A DNA stretch of 64,000 nt from Gigaspora margarita (GCA_009809945.1 WTPW01001262.1:118100-182099); one strand, 5' to 3'; counted from the first letter of the stretch, positions 45,122 to 56,282 are shown. Numbers and translations: made by a program. The notes: generated by a model not told the origin, from the letters alone.

Positions 45122-47530
45122 ACCATCCCCATAGGTTTTGTTAAATGCCATCCCCCCTAAAATAAAAAATTTAAAATTTTGAGCAAAGATATCTTGACAA
45201 CCATCTAACAAAATTTAATGAACTTTTTTATTTGAATTGTATGCATTCATAGAATTCAAATAAAAAAAAGTTTATTGAATTTAGTCAGATGGTTATCAAG
45301 ATATCTTCACACAAAGTTAGAGAAAAATCAAACTGTTTATCAAAATAAAAGCTGCACCAAGATTTTTTTAAAACTTTGAGCAAAGATATCTTGACAACCA
45401 TCTGACAAAATTCGATGAACTTTTTTTATTTGAATTCTATGCCTTTATAGAATTAAAATAAAAAAATTTATCGAATTTGGTCAGATAGTTGTCAAGATAT
45501 CTTTGCTTAAAGTTTTAAAAAAATCTTGATGCAGCTTTTATTTTGATAGACATTTTGACTTTTCTCTAACTTTGAGTTAAGATATCTTGACAACTATCTG
45601 ACTAAATTCAATGAACTTTTTTTTATTTGAATTCTATATATTCATAAAATTCAAATAAAAAAAGTTCATTGAATTTAGTCAGATGGTTGTCAAGCTATTT
45701 TCACTCAAAGTTAGAGAAAAATCAAAATGTCTATCAAAATAAAAGCTGTACCAAAGTTGTTTTTAAAACTTTGAGCAAAAATATCCTGACAACCAGCTAA
45801 CCAAATTCGATGAATTTTTTTATTTTAATTCTATAATGGCATAGAATTCAAATAAAAAAAGTTCATCGAATTTGGTCAGATGGTTGTCAAGATATCTTTG
45901 TAAAAAAATCTTGATGCAGATTTTATTTTGATAGATGTTTTGATTTTTCTCTAACTTTGTGTAAAGATATCTTGACAACCCTCTGACTAAATTCAATAAA
46001 CTTTTTTTTATTTGAATTCTATAAAGGCATAGAATTCAAATAAAAAAATTAATCAAATTTGTCAGATGGTTGACAAGATATCTTTGCTCAAAGTTTTAAA
46101 AAAATCTTGGTGCAGCTTTTATTTTGATAGACATTTTGATTTTTCTCTAATTTTGAGTGAAGATATCTTGATAACTATCTGACAAAATTCAATGAACTTT
46201 TTTTATTTTAATTCTATGAATTCATAGAATTAAAATAAAAAAAAGTTCATTGAATTTTGTCAGATGGTTGTCAAGATATCTTTACTCAAAATTAGAGAAA
46301 AATCAAAACATCTATCAAAATAAAAGCTGCGCCAAGATTGTTTTAAAACTTTGAGCAAAGATATCTTGTCAACCATCTGACCAAATTCGATGGACTTTTT
46401 TTTATTTGAATTCTATGCCTTTATAGAATTAAAATAAAAAAATTTATTGAATTCAGTCAGTTGGTTGTCAAGATATCTTTGCTCAAAGTTAAGCAAATCT
46501 ATGGATCATCCATATAGGTCTTTTTAAATGCCATTCTTCCAATCAAAATAAAAAATTTTAAAATTTTGAGCGAAGATATCTTGACAACCATCTGACTAAA
46601 TTCAATGACTTTTTTTATTTAAATTCTTTATAAAAAAAGTTCAATGAATTTAGTAAGATAGTTGTCAAGATATCTTCGCACAAAGTTAGAGAAAAATCAA
46701 AACATCTATCAAAATAAAAGCTGCGCCAAGATTTTTTTAAATTTTGAGCAAAGATATCTTGACAACCATCTGACCAAATTTAATGATCTTTTTTTATTTG
46801 AATTCTATAAAGATATAGAATTCAAATAAAAAAAATTCATCGAATTTGGTCAGCTGGTTGTCAAGATATCTTTGCTCAAAATTTTAAAAACAACTTTGGT
46901 ACAGCTTTTATTTTAATAGACGTTTTGATTTTTCTCTAACTTTGAGTAAAGATAGCTTGACAACCATCTGACTAAATTCAATGAACTTTTTTTTTATTTG
47001 AATTTTATGAATACATAGAATTCAAATAAAAAAGTTCATTGAATTTAGTCAAATGGTTGTCAAGATATCTTTACTAAAGTTAGAGAAAAGTCAAAATGTC
47101 TATCAAAATAAAAGCTGCGCCAAGATTTTTTTAAAACTTTGAGCAAAGATATCTTGACAACTATCTGACCAAATTCGATAAATTTTTTTTTATTTTAATT
47201 CTATAAAGGCATAGAATTCAAATAAAAAAAGTTCATCGAATTTTTCAGATGGTTGTTAGGATATCTTTGCTCAAAGTTTTAAAAAAATCTTGGCGCAGCT
47301 TTTATTTTGATAGATGTTTTGATTTTTCTCTAACTTTGTGCGAAGATATCTTGACAACCATCTGATTAAATTCAATGAACTTTTTTTTATTTGAATTCTA
47401 TAAATGCATATAATTCAAATAAAAAAAGTTCATTGAATTTTGTTAAATGGTTGTCAAGATAACTTCGCTCAAAATTTTAAAATTTTTTATTTTAGGGGAG
47501 ATGGCATTTAACAAAACCTATGGGGATGGT
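45122..47530. mobile_element. Hairpin-array element, about 12 units, 2.4 kb
   Basis: The outer ends are inverted: ACCATCCCCATAGGTTTTGT then TAAATGCCATC on the left, and the complement on the right up to GGGGATGGT. Twelve palindromes lie between, centred near 45250, 45443, 45637, 45833, 46026, 46222, 46418, 46625, 46810, 47010, 47213 and 47405, a spacing of about 193-200 bp. The arms read AAAGATATCTTGACAACCAT, CTGACCAAATTCGATGAAC, TTTTTTATTTGAATTC. Spacers alternate in orientation between GCAGCTTTTATTTTGATAGA and its complement. A second left-end copy (CAAATCTATGGATCATCC) at about 46497 suggests two fused elements. It has no coding capacity. Confidence 0.75.
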
Positions 47531-47683
47531 ACTCATAAAATATATTAAAATTTGCTATAAAAATGACATCTGATAGATCTATCAGATCTGATATTTTGCC
47601 TGCAGCAATCGCCTAGCCAATTGGATTGCTGTTTTAGGAATAGATATTTAGTAGATCTGATCTTGTCAATCAGTAGTCATACA

Positions 47684-48198
47684 TAGTGATGCAAATGGCT
47701 GGCTTGGCACAGCTTATGGCTAACATTAATCAAGCTGAGTGATCCATCAGCTCCAAGTCCAAAGCCGAGCCATTTATGAGCTGACCAACCTCAAGCCAAG
47801 CCAAGCTGTTACTAGGTGCACAAAACTAGAAATGCGCCCAATCAGATATCTATTACTTCGAAGCTCTTACATAATTAATTTAATATCTTTAAACTTTATT
47901 TAGATTTAAATAAACGTAAGATAAATTTTATAGTTTATTTTATTTTTACTAAAGTTGAGTTCTAAAACTTGCGAGTTACTGAGTGATTTGATAAACACAT
48001 GCATTGACTAATCATTTATTATTGGCCAATGGACATGTAATTTAGATCTATTGGCTCACAGCTCTATATTTGGCTTCAAGGTCTCAAACCGAGCTGCTTT
48101 TAGAACTAATGCTTTATTAATAGACCTGGAGCTGAGCTGATCATAGTCTCAGCTTAGCTGTTTGGCTTGCGGCTTGGCTCAAGCTGTTTGCATCACTA
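47684..48198. mobile_element. hAT-type MITE, 515 bp, perfect 8-bp duplication
   Basis: GTCATACA is repeated exactly at 47676-47683 and 48199-48206. The ends are TAGTGATGCAAATGGCTGGC and the complement of TAGTGATGCAAACAGCTTGA. The subterminal parts are simple, self-complementary words (AAGCTGAG, AAGCCAAGCC, GGCTTGGC), and the centre (about 47830-48050) is unique non-coding sequence. Confidence 0.8.
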
Positions 48199-48433
48199 GT
48201 CATACAGAGATAATCTATAGCTTGTTAGAACTGTCTTAATGTGCTAAATCGAATAGTGTTTGTTTCATCGAATTTAGATTACTAGATCGGGAGTTATACC
48301 TGATTTTGTGGTTTATCTATAGATTAACAATATATTATATTATAAAATTTTAACCAATAAAAGTCTTTGAAAATTATCAAGTAGGAATGGGGGTCAGCTA
48401 CTTAGTGAAGCCATTATTAGTTGATAAATGATC

Positions 48434-48500
48434 CTCCCTTTAGATAGTAGTCATATTGTTATCCCCAAGCTATAAGTTATGAGTTTGAATCCTACTTAGC
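48434..48500 (+). mobile_element. tRNA-like head of a possible SINE
   Basis: TTAGATAGTAGTCATA (48440-48455) resembles a pol III A box, and GAGTTTGAATCCTACT (48481-48496) resembles a B box with one mismatch to GTTCGAATCC. Their spacing of about 42 bp is tRNA-like. No paired acceptor stem was seen, so it is not a working tRNA. The SINE body and its 3' end are not defined. Confidence 0.35.
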
Positions 48501-49375
48501 ACTGGTTCAAAAATTAAAATTACACCTGTATTATTGTAACTAATCTATGTCAATAGGTTGGGTTATACAAAGATTTGTAATTTGGATTGCACACTAAAAT
48601 GAGGGATTTTAGAATATCTGGGATTATGTAATGCCTGGAAACTTGAAGGTCAGAACTCATTTGAAAAGTCTCAAGCAAAAAAGTAGCTGAACTTTTAATA
48701 GTACTATAGAAAGGAGTCAGATTGAGAGACAAAACTAGAAAAATAAATGCTAGAGTTTAGGGTAAAGGCCCTTACTAACCAAGCAACCAGAGTTGCACTA
48801 GAAAAAAAGAACATGTGTTATAGAAGCATAGATGCAGAAAAGGGAGTTCATAAAGGTACATAAAGCCTGGCTGATCAATTTTTCTGGGCAACTGGTATGA
48901 ATTACTAGAAATATAACTTGTAAAGATGAAGGTATTAGGTGCTAGAATCTGGGAACTCTGTAAGAGCAGGGTAATAGTAGCAGTTCAATAGTTAGAACTA
49001 ATTGCATGTATACAGATAAAGCTGTAGTCAAGTTATCCAAAAAACTAGGAGTATTAAAAACATAGACATGGGACCTACATCTCTGGGCATTTCTAGACTA
49101 GACAGTATGCATGTTATGCATATATGGGAGTTACAGTTAGAGTTAGTAAAACAGCATATGTCATGGCAGACTTCAATAACCTAAATATTCAACAAGTATA
49201 ATATATCAAAAAAAAAAGTTATATATAACTTTATTCTATACAAGTCTATATTGGGTTTATAGATCTATGTATAATTTTTAAATATAATTTATTTGGTTTC
49301 CTCTAGCCTTCTTAAACTAGCAATCTAATCTTTTAGTTTAAAATAGAAAAGTATGAGGTGAAATGTCACATCTTT
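48501..49375. other. Stretch without recognised genes
   Basis: No gene or element ends were seen. Part of the SINE body may extend into the first 100 bp. Confidence 0.3.
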
Positions 49376-49377
49376 TT

Positions 49378-49580
49378 TCTGTAGCGGTTTAATGGTTAGC
49401 CCTGACTGCAAGTGATAGGCTTGCCCTATTGCATAGATTAGTAGATGATTAGTTAGGAATTTTAAATATAGTATTTCTTTATATATCATCCTGATATAAT
49501 TGTAACTTACTATCCTATTCCTGTACTTGACATTAACAAATAAAAAAAAAATAAAAAAATAAAAAAAAAATATATATAAT
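49378..49580 (+). mobile_element. Second SINE-like tract with A-rich tail
   Basis: CTGTAGCGGTTTAATGGTTA (49378-49397) resembles the D-arm/A-box part of a tRNA. The tract continues for about 150 bp and ends in an A-rich tail with T interruptions (about 49538-49570). The B box is weak, so the assignment is tentative. Confidence 0.35.
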
Positions 49581-49639
49581 TTATATAAAATTTCCATATA
49601 GCTATATGCAAAAACAACTTTATGATGATATTATTTCAG

Positions 49640-49800
49640 AATATCCCTAAATGCAACTTGTAGCTTGCATTTGGAGAACAATAATAAAATTGCATTTATA
49701 GGATCTGGTATATATTAGACTGGATCTGAAGACTGCATTTAAAGAGATACTGCATTTAGGGAGTAGCATTTAGAGAAGACTAGCTATACAGTGTGTACAT
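49640..49800. repeat. Repeats of TGCATTTAGAGA type
   Basis: CTGCATTTAAAGAGA, CTGCATTTAGGGAG and GCATTTAGAGAAGA recur within 60 bp. The same words fill the Tc1/mariner-type MITE at 37919-38209, so this is probably a diverged copy of that family; AGCTATACAGTG at 49783 may be its end. Confidence 0.35.
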
Positions 49801-50436
49801 CCCAAAGATATTTCAAATGACTACTACTTTTGTTTAAACAATTAATTTGCTAAAAACTTATTATTATTTAATAGAATAGACTTAAACAAATCTAATAATA
49901 ATTAGAGTTTTTTTAAAATTTAGAGTATTAAAAAAATTATACCATTTTAAAGTTATTAATTGCTATTAGTGAATATTATAAATTTAAAACATTACATGAG
50001 TCAATTATGATTTTAATTGGTCAAAAAAATAGTTATACTAAAGGTTACGCAAGATACATCAATATAATTGGTTCTAAATTTTAAATTTTAGTTTTATAAT
50101 ATTTTGTATGACCAAATCTTGCAATTTTATTGGCTCCAATCCAAAATTTTAGGGTCGGATGCATATTTAAATTTTGAAACAGGTCAGATTTGTGTAACTT
50201 GCTGTCTTTAGGATTTATGCACTGTTACATGGGTGCTATTTCAAAATTTTTATTTTTTAGAAATTATAATTTTTAAAATAATGCCTTACGCTGTATTTAT
50301 TTAAGCCCTATTGTTTACGATAACTAACAGCTCAAATTTTATTGAAAGTTTACAAAATAATTGTTCAATTAACATGTGAAATTGGTATTAGTGCTTGGGC
50401 GCACTTTTTATTTACTAATATGGTATTACATGTAGT
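49801..50436. other. Intergenic stretch downstream of the F-box gene
   Basis: No gene or bounded element was recognised. CG dinucleotides remain rare until the gene begins. Confidence 0.3.
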
Positions 50437-52338
50437 TTAGCCTATATCTTCGTCATTAAACTTATCAATATAAAATCTCAAGGAAATCAAGGTATTATTT
50501 TTGTAAAGAGCTTTTGTTAATGCTTCTCCTCCTTCAATACCAATATTATTATTGTAAAGGTTTAATGATGTTAAAACAGTGTTTATACGAAGGGCCTTAG
50601 CTAATGCTTTGCATCCTTCATCACCAATGTTGTTGCTGTCAAGATTTAAATAAGTTAGAGTAGTATTTTTGCAAAGTACCTCAGCTAACGCTTTACCTCC
50701 TTCAATGCCAATATTATTTCTGTAAAGTTTTAATGACGTTAAGATAGTGTTTATGTGAAGAGCCTTAGCCAATGCATTACTTCCTTCATCACTAATGTTA
50801 TTATCACAGAGGTCTAAACGAGTTAGAGTAGTATTTTTGCAAAGAGCCTCCGCTATTTCTTTACTTCCTTCAATACCAATATTGTTTTTATTGATATTTA
50901 ATGAAGTTAAAATAGTATTCTTGCAAAGAGTTTCCGCTAATGCTTTTCCTCCCTCGAAACCAAGGTTATTATAAGATAGATTTAAAGAAATCAAGGCGGT
51001 GTTTTCGCAAAGAGCCTCTGCTAATTCTTTTCCCCCTTCGATGCCAATATTATTACAACTAAGATCTAATGAAGTTAAAGTAGCATTTATACGAAGAGCC
51101 TTTGCTAATGCTTTGCTTCCTTCATCACCAATATTATTATGGCTAAAGTTTATATAAACTAGAGTAGTGTTCCTGGAAAGAGCCTCTGCCAATGCTTTAC
51201 CTCCTTCATAACCCAACCTATTTAAGCTAAGATCTAAAAAAGCCAGGGCAGTATTCTTGTAAAGAGCCTCTATTATTACTTTTCCTTCATTAACACCAAT
51301 ATTATTTCTTTGAAGATTTAAAGATGTTAGAGTAGTATTTATATTAAGCATCGTTGCGAATGCTTTTCCTCCCTCAGAACTAATATTATTATAAGAAAGA
51401 TCTAAAAAGGTCAAAGTAGTGTTTTTACAAAGAGCCGCTGCTAATGTTTTTCCTTCTTCAACACCAATATCATTATCGAAAAGATTTAAAGAAGTTAGAG
51501 TAACATTCATATGAAGTGATTTTGCTATTGCTTTTACTCCCGATCCGATTTGATTACATTTAATATCCAAAGAAGTGAGGGTAGCATTTTTACAAAGAGC
51601 TTTTTCAAATGCTTTTCCTCCTTCAATACTAATAATATTATAGTCAAGACTTAAATAGGTTATTGTAGTATTTTTATAAAGGACCTCCGCTAATGCTTCT
51701 CCTCCCTTAGAATCAATCTCACTGGAAGTAATTTCTAAAGAAGTTAACGTGTTGTTTTTAGAAATAGCCTCTACTAATACTTTTATTTTTTCAGAATTAA
51801 ATTGAGTATAACATATCCTTAAGGTAATAATAGTAGTGCTTTCACAAATAGTTTTGATTGCTTCGTTATTAATATTTGCGCAAAAATTTAAACATTCGAT
51901 TTTTTTACTTGTTCGTAGAAGCATTGCTATTAACGAACATTTAACAGCAACTACAAGTTCATCTTCGAAGTGTTCATCCTTAATCTTATAAAATCCTTTA
52001 TGATAATAACCTTCTTGACTAAGCCAATCTAAGATTCCATCATGTAAATCATAGCCAACAAATGTAGTATAGCTTGTGTAATCAAATAATAGTTTCGTAT
52101 AAGTTGGAAAGATAATTTTATAAGGGATTAATAAAGCTTGTTCTTCAGCGTTTAATGTCAAAAGATATATTCTTATAAGACTTCTATCGATTATATGCTT
52201 GGTTGGTTCGCTCCATAAAATTGGTATAATAATTCTGCACCAGTGACGGTTTACAAGAAGACATGAAAATAGGCTTCTATAATTTGTCTGGAGATTGTTA
52301 AATATTTCAATAAGACATTCATTTGGTAATGTTAACAT
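50437..52338 (-). CDS. F-box protein with NLR-type leucine-rich repeats
   Basis: The frame encodes 633 residues from ATG at 52338 to TAA at 50437, with no intron. Residues 1-45 form an F-box (LPNECLIEIFNNLQTNYRSL then LVNRHWCRIIIPILWSEP), the part that docks on Skp1 in SCF ubiquitin ligases. Residues 46-160 are a linker with no named domain. From about 165 to the end there are about 17 repeats of 28 residues of the ribonuclease-inhibitor type (pattern LTSLNLxxNNIGxEGGKALA), which would form a curved substrate-binding surface. The role is likely selection of proteins for ubiquitination; the target is unknown. Repeats starting KNTTLT often alternate with repeats starting INTTLT, suggesting growth by two-repeat units. 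The start matches the conserved F-box start. The gene lies in a locally CpG-containing patch. Confidence 0.9.
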   Translation of the reverse strand: MLTLPNECLIEIFNNLQTNYRSLFSCLLVNRHWCRIIIPILWSEPTKHIIDRSLIRIYLLTLNAEEQALLIPYKIIFPTYTKLLFDYTSYTTFVGYDLHDGILDWLSQEGYYHKGFYKIKDEHFEDELVVAVKCSLIAMLLRTSKKIECLNFCANINNEAIKTICESTTIITLRICYTQFNSEKIKVLVEAISKNNTLTSLEITSSEIDSKGGEALAEVLYKNTTITYLSLDYNIISIEGGKAFEKALCKNATLTSLDIKCNQIGSGVKAIAKSLHMNVTLTSLNLFDNDIGVEEGKTLAAALCKNTTLTFLDLSYNNISSEGGKAFATMLNINTTLTSLNLQRNNIGVNEGKVIIEALYKNTALAFLDLSLNRLGYEGGKALAEALSRNTTLVYINFSHNNIGDEGSKALAKALRINATLTSLDLSCNNIGIEGGKELAEALCENTALISLNLSYNNLGFEGGKALAETLCKNTILTSLNINKNNIGIEGSKEIAEALCKNTTLTRLDLCDNNISDEGSNALAKALHINTILTSLKLYRNNIGIEGGKALAEVLCKNTTLTYLNLDSNNIGDEGCKALAKALRINTVLTSLNLYNNNIGIEGGEALTKALYKNNTLISLRFYIDKFNDEDIG

Positions 52339-52640
52339 TTTGAGAAGATTAAGAATTGTTTGTCGACTCTGTGTCAGTAGAACGATAGCGATTGTTAGAA
52401 ATTTTGATGAGATGAATTCATATGATGATCTGCTTGTGAACCATACGTACGTACGTAATAGGATGATCGATTTGGTATTTGAGTAACCTGATGATCTGCT
52501 TAGGGTAGCTGCACGACGCAGGCGCGCTAAAACCAGGAACGTTATAGGTTACATAAGTAATCGTAAAATTAAAATTTTTGAAATAGAATATATTAATTAC
52601 ATTATTTTGTTTCCTTTTTAATGATAAATGTCAATCGTAT
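52339..52640. other. Upstream region of the F-box gene
   Basis: About 300 bp include an ACGT run (TACGTACGTACG near 52445) and two copies of GATGATCTGCTT (52423 and 52489). The latter part (52500-52550) is unusually GC-rich, with GCACGACGCAGGCGCGC. It may contain the promoter; no clear TATA box was seen. Confidence 0.35.
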
Positions 52641-52645
52641 AAGTA

Positions 52646-52876
52646 CTATTTATATGCCAAATAGACTCGATTAAGCTCGAGGGTCTGTTTGTTTGAAAAG
52701 AAAAACAAATCAATTACTGGATGTTTCACATCCAATAACAGCGCATCTTGCTTTGAATTTAATGTGCTCGCGAACCCCTTCATGGTCCAGGTTAGCTCAT
52801 TAAATTCAAAACCAGATGCTTTTTTAATTGTCACGTAAAAACGATCACCCTGTGATCCATCGGATCTTTCACCTGC
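52646..52876 (-). CDS. Possible last exon of an unrecognised host gene
   Basis: On the minus strand TTTTATTTGGCAG ends at about 52877 and looks like an intron end. The frame that follows, GERSDGSQGDRFYVTIKKAS then LDVKHPVIDLFFFSNK, runs to TAG at 52646 with mixed, protein-like composition and normal codon variety. A second frame upstream (about 52877-52985), PSKIDLFQYQLYNIVDGCIA, also looks protein-like and could be the preceding exon or an alternative reading. No domain was recognised. The strand matches the F-box gene downstream. CG dinucleotides are present, as in the two supported genes. Confidence 0.35.
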   Translation of the reverse strand, partial: AGERSDGSQGDRFYVTIKKASGFEFNELTWTMKGFASTLNSKQDALLLDVKHPVIDLFFFSNKQTLELNRVYLAYK

Positions 52877-53036
52877 CAAATAAAACCGTTATTGGCTGCT
52901 ATACATCCATCAACTATATTATATAATTGATATTGGAATAAATCAATTTTCGAAGGGGTTAAAACCTCAATATTCTTGTAGAAACAATCGACACATAATA
53001 AATAAATGAATCTATATCTGCATTATTTCATCAACA

Positions 53037-53312
53037 AACACTTGCTGAAAACTTAGTTTGTAAATAATTATTTTACAGACTAAGTTATTTTATAGATGAT
53101 TAATTCAATATATTGTACTGACAATTTTTTTATAAATTGTACTAACTTTAAACCTAAACTTAACTATGACTAGAATTAATTTGCCTGCAAAATTAGCTTT
53201 TGGTGAAATAACTTTTTATGAAACAGAATTAATTGACTACAAAATAACTTTGACTGAAATTAATTCTCTGCGAATTAAATTTTCTGTGAAGTAATTATTG
53301 GAGAGTTGATCA
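53037..53312 (-). mobile_element. Diverged copy of the CACTGACAAA MITE family
   Basis: On the minus strand this reads CCAATAATTACTTCACAGAA, then TTATTTCACCAAAAGCTAAT and GCAAATTAATTCTAGTCAT, matching the order of words in the copies at 43253 and 58550. It is much older by divergence, and its limits are approximate. Confidence 0.5.
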
Positions 53313-55045
53313 AAACTAAGTGAGCCTGATACAATTAAATAAATATTAAATAAAAAAACTCAATAAATTGAATTAATGTATCTAAATAAAATTGATTTGA
53401 ATCTTAAGGTAATTTATTAGTAATAAAAAAAGTAATTTATGTATTCTTGTTTTGTGTCATTTTTGATTCTGAATTGTCATTTTAGAATCAGTATTCATCT
53501 AACAATTATTAAAAAAAGCAAGCAAAAAAAATTAGAAATAATAATAATAACAATAATAATAAGTAATAACAATAATAATAATAAGTAATAATAATAATAA
53601 TAATAAGTAAAAAAAATTGAAGATTAAAAAAAATATATAAATAAATAAATAGTAACTAAATTTTATATATTAAAAGAATGTTCATTGTTAATTAATAACT
53701 TGTATCAGTTGAACTATTTTAATATTACATAGACATATAAACTATATACAAGCAATTTCAATTTATTCAGGATAATATGAGTTTTGAACCTTGGCAAAAA
53801 TTTTAAGAATATGCAAAAGAATTTAGAAATTACTATCTTTGGTAGCAAACATGGATACTTGATTATAACAGATACATAAGTATGAATTAATAATGCAAAA
53901 AAATGTAGTAACAAAAAATAATCAATAATCCAACTAATATAAAATTATAGCCATTCATGCAAATGTACCCTTTATGCGATTTGATTGGTTAATTTGATAA
54001 TGTGGAATTGTTTGTTGAACTGTTTGTAGAATTTGTGAATGACACTAACTAAAATTAGGTTAATCAAACAACAATAACAATAATATGTATAATGCTTTAA
54101 ATCAGATGATTGTATTGTATATCAGTTAATTTAATTTTATAGTAACTTACATATAATATTAGCTAAAATTAGGATAGTCAAAAATTGTTATGACTATATC
54201 AATATAATTTGTTTAAATTGGTTTATAAATATACCAGGAACAGAGTAATATGCAATATCACAAAGTATATGTTACCCCAATATGGCCATGAGATGATTTA
54301 CATTAATCAAAACAATGAATATGCACAATATTTTTAAGTCATAAAACCTTATATTAAGGTTAGGTAATGATCAAAGGAAGATTCATTCTATGCTGAAACT
54401 TAGCAAGGACTTTTTTTAATGCGCAGTAGGAAGTTTCTTAGGCAAAAATTTGAGCTGTTAGCACTTTTTAAAAATGCTAATCTGGAGATCTTATTGGCAT
54501 CACTTATTAGAAAGGATCTGCACTTAAACATCACGATATGCATTACATAGTACTATATTTATGTATGCTTTAAAAGTTTGTATCTTGATTTAAGTGATAA
54601 CGATCACTATAAAAAAATGTCCTTTTTTTTATTTGTCTTTCAGAATTGCACTAACTAAATATGTTATATAACACATTACATATCAAAAGAAATGTTGATA
54701 TTTACCGTTGATGCAAATGATGATTAAGTGAAAATATTGAGCAACTTACGCATTTTACTAAGCATTAGCTTTTTTTATACTACAAATTATGTTGTCATAA
54801 TGACAAGCTATTCTTACATATGTGTCTATCATTCCTAACAGACCACAATTTTTGGTTATTGTCTTAGCAGACCAATGAAACTGATATTATATATCAGGTT
54901 AGCTTCTATCCTAGCAGGTCAATTAAAATGATTGCATCATTCTTGAGATGCAGAGGGAAGGGTCGATATAGCCAGAATAAAGTCAACAAAATTAATTTCT
55001 TATGCTTACTAAAATACTATAATCCAATTAGTAATTTGACCTGGT
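53313..55045. other. AT-rich stretch with a microsatellite
   Basis: An (AAT)n-type run with AAC and AAG interruptions lies at 53539-53610. No gene or bounded element was recognised in the rest. Confidence 0.35.
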
Positions 55046-55205
55046 TGGTCTATAATCGAGTAACCAAACTGAACTGAAAAAAATCTGGTTAACCAATTGA
55101 ATAAAATGCTTAATTAGTTAATTCAATATAATCAGTTGATAGTCAGGTAACCAGTTAACCTAACATAATCGGGTATATAGTTAACTGATTACAAAAATTG
55201 TTGTA
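55046..55205. repeat. Self-complementary GGTTAACCAATT tract, copy 1
   Basis: The tract consists of degenerate AACCAATTGAAT, TAGTTAATTCAAT and GGTAACCAGTTAACC. The same kind of sequence fills 59160-59380. Confidence 0.45.
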
Positions 55206-56282
55206 CTACCTAGAGGTTAGTAAAATAAACAGGGGACAACTTACTATAATATATAAATAATAAAATAATGTGCAATTATTTTGTATAACAATTATATAAA
55301 TATATAAAAAATGTTTGTGATACTATGCTAAAGAAACTTTGGCTATATTAATTACTCACTGATTCAAGATATGTTACTGTCACATTCGATTTCTGTTGTT
55401 TGGTAGATTTTTGTAGAGATTGGGCATGTTTTGGTATTCATAAAAACTAAATACCACTTCCTTAAATAATTGAAATTGTTAAATATTAAATTCTAATTTA
55501 TTAACCAACATATATTCATTTTAAACCTTTAGCAAACTATATTTATTTTACACGCTATGTAACAATATTACTCTAGAAAGTAACAATTATGGTAACTACT
55601 TTTGATATTTAACTGAAATATATGTAATATAGCAACAATCCTTTAGAACTTTAAAACGAATTAATTTTTTAGGTGTATTGTGAAATTTTGTTCCAGAAAA
55701 AGCAAGTTATAAGGATAGTAAATTATATAATATAGTTGAATTAAAAATATAGACATGGATATAATATTAGTAATTTTTTGGTTTTTATAACTGGGTGGGA
55801 TGGCTTTACAAACTTTAAATCATAAATTGTAAAATTTTTTTTAAAAATTTTTATTAAAATAAAAAAAATTGATATTTCAATACTAAATTTATAAAGTCAA
55901 ATTAATTACCATAAACTGCCACATAACTTGAGCCTTGATACACATGAAAAATTTTGTAGCCGACTATTATCAATTACTAACCAGAGGAATATATATCAAT
56001 AATAATCCTCTTGCTAATTTCTATCACAATTATAATCAATATATAACTGATACAATAGTAATTGATATATAACCAATGATAATATCAATCGATGCAATAT
56101 CAATAATAATTACAAATACCAAAAAAAGCCAATTTTTATTTATTATCATTATTAAATTTTTTTATTTATTAAAAAAACTTGATTACAAAATAATTTTTGT
56201 TCACATTTACAAATTTTCTACTTTATAATAAACCCAAGCATCGTTTACTATTATTACTTCATAACTTCATACCTGACACCTT
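55206..56282. other. AT-rich stretch without recognised genes
   Basis: Nothing was recognised apart from a run of TATCAATAATAATC-like words near 55985-56110. Confidence 0.3.

Noticed and set aside
48434-48500. A functional tRNA gene
   Set aside because: A-box and B-box-like motifs are present, but no paired acceptor stem or convincing anticodon arm could be drawn; a SINE head is more likely.
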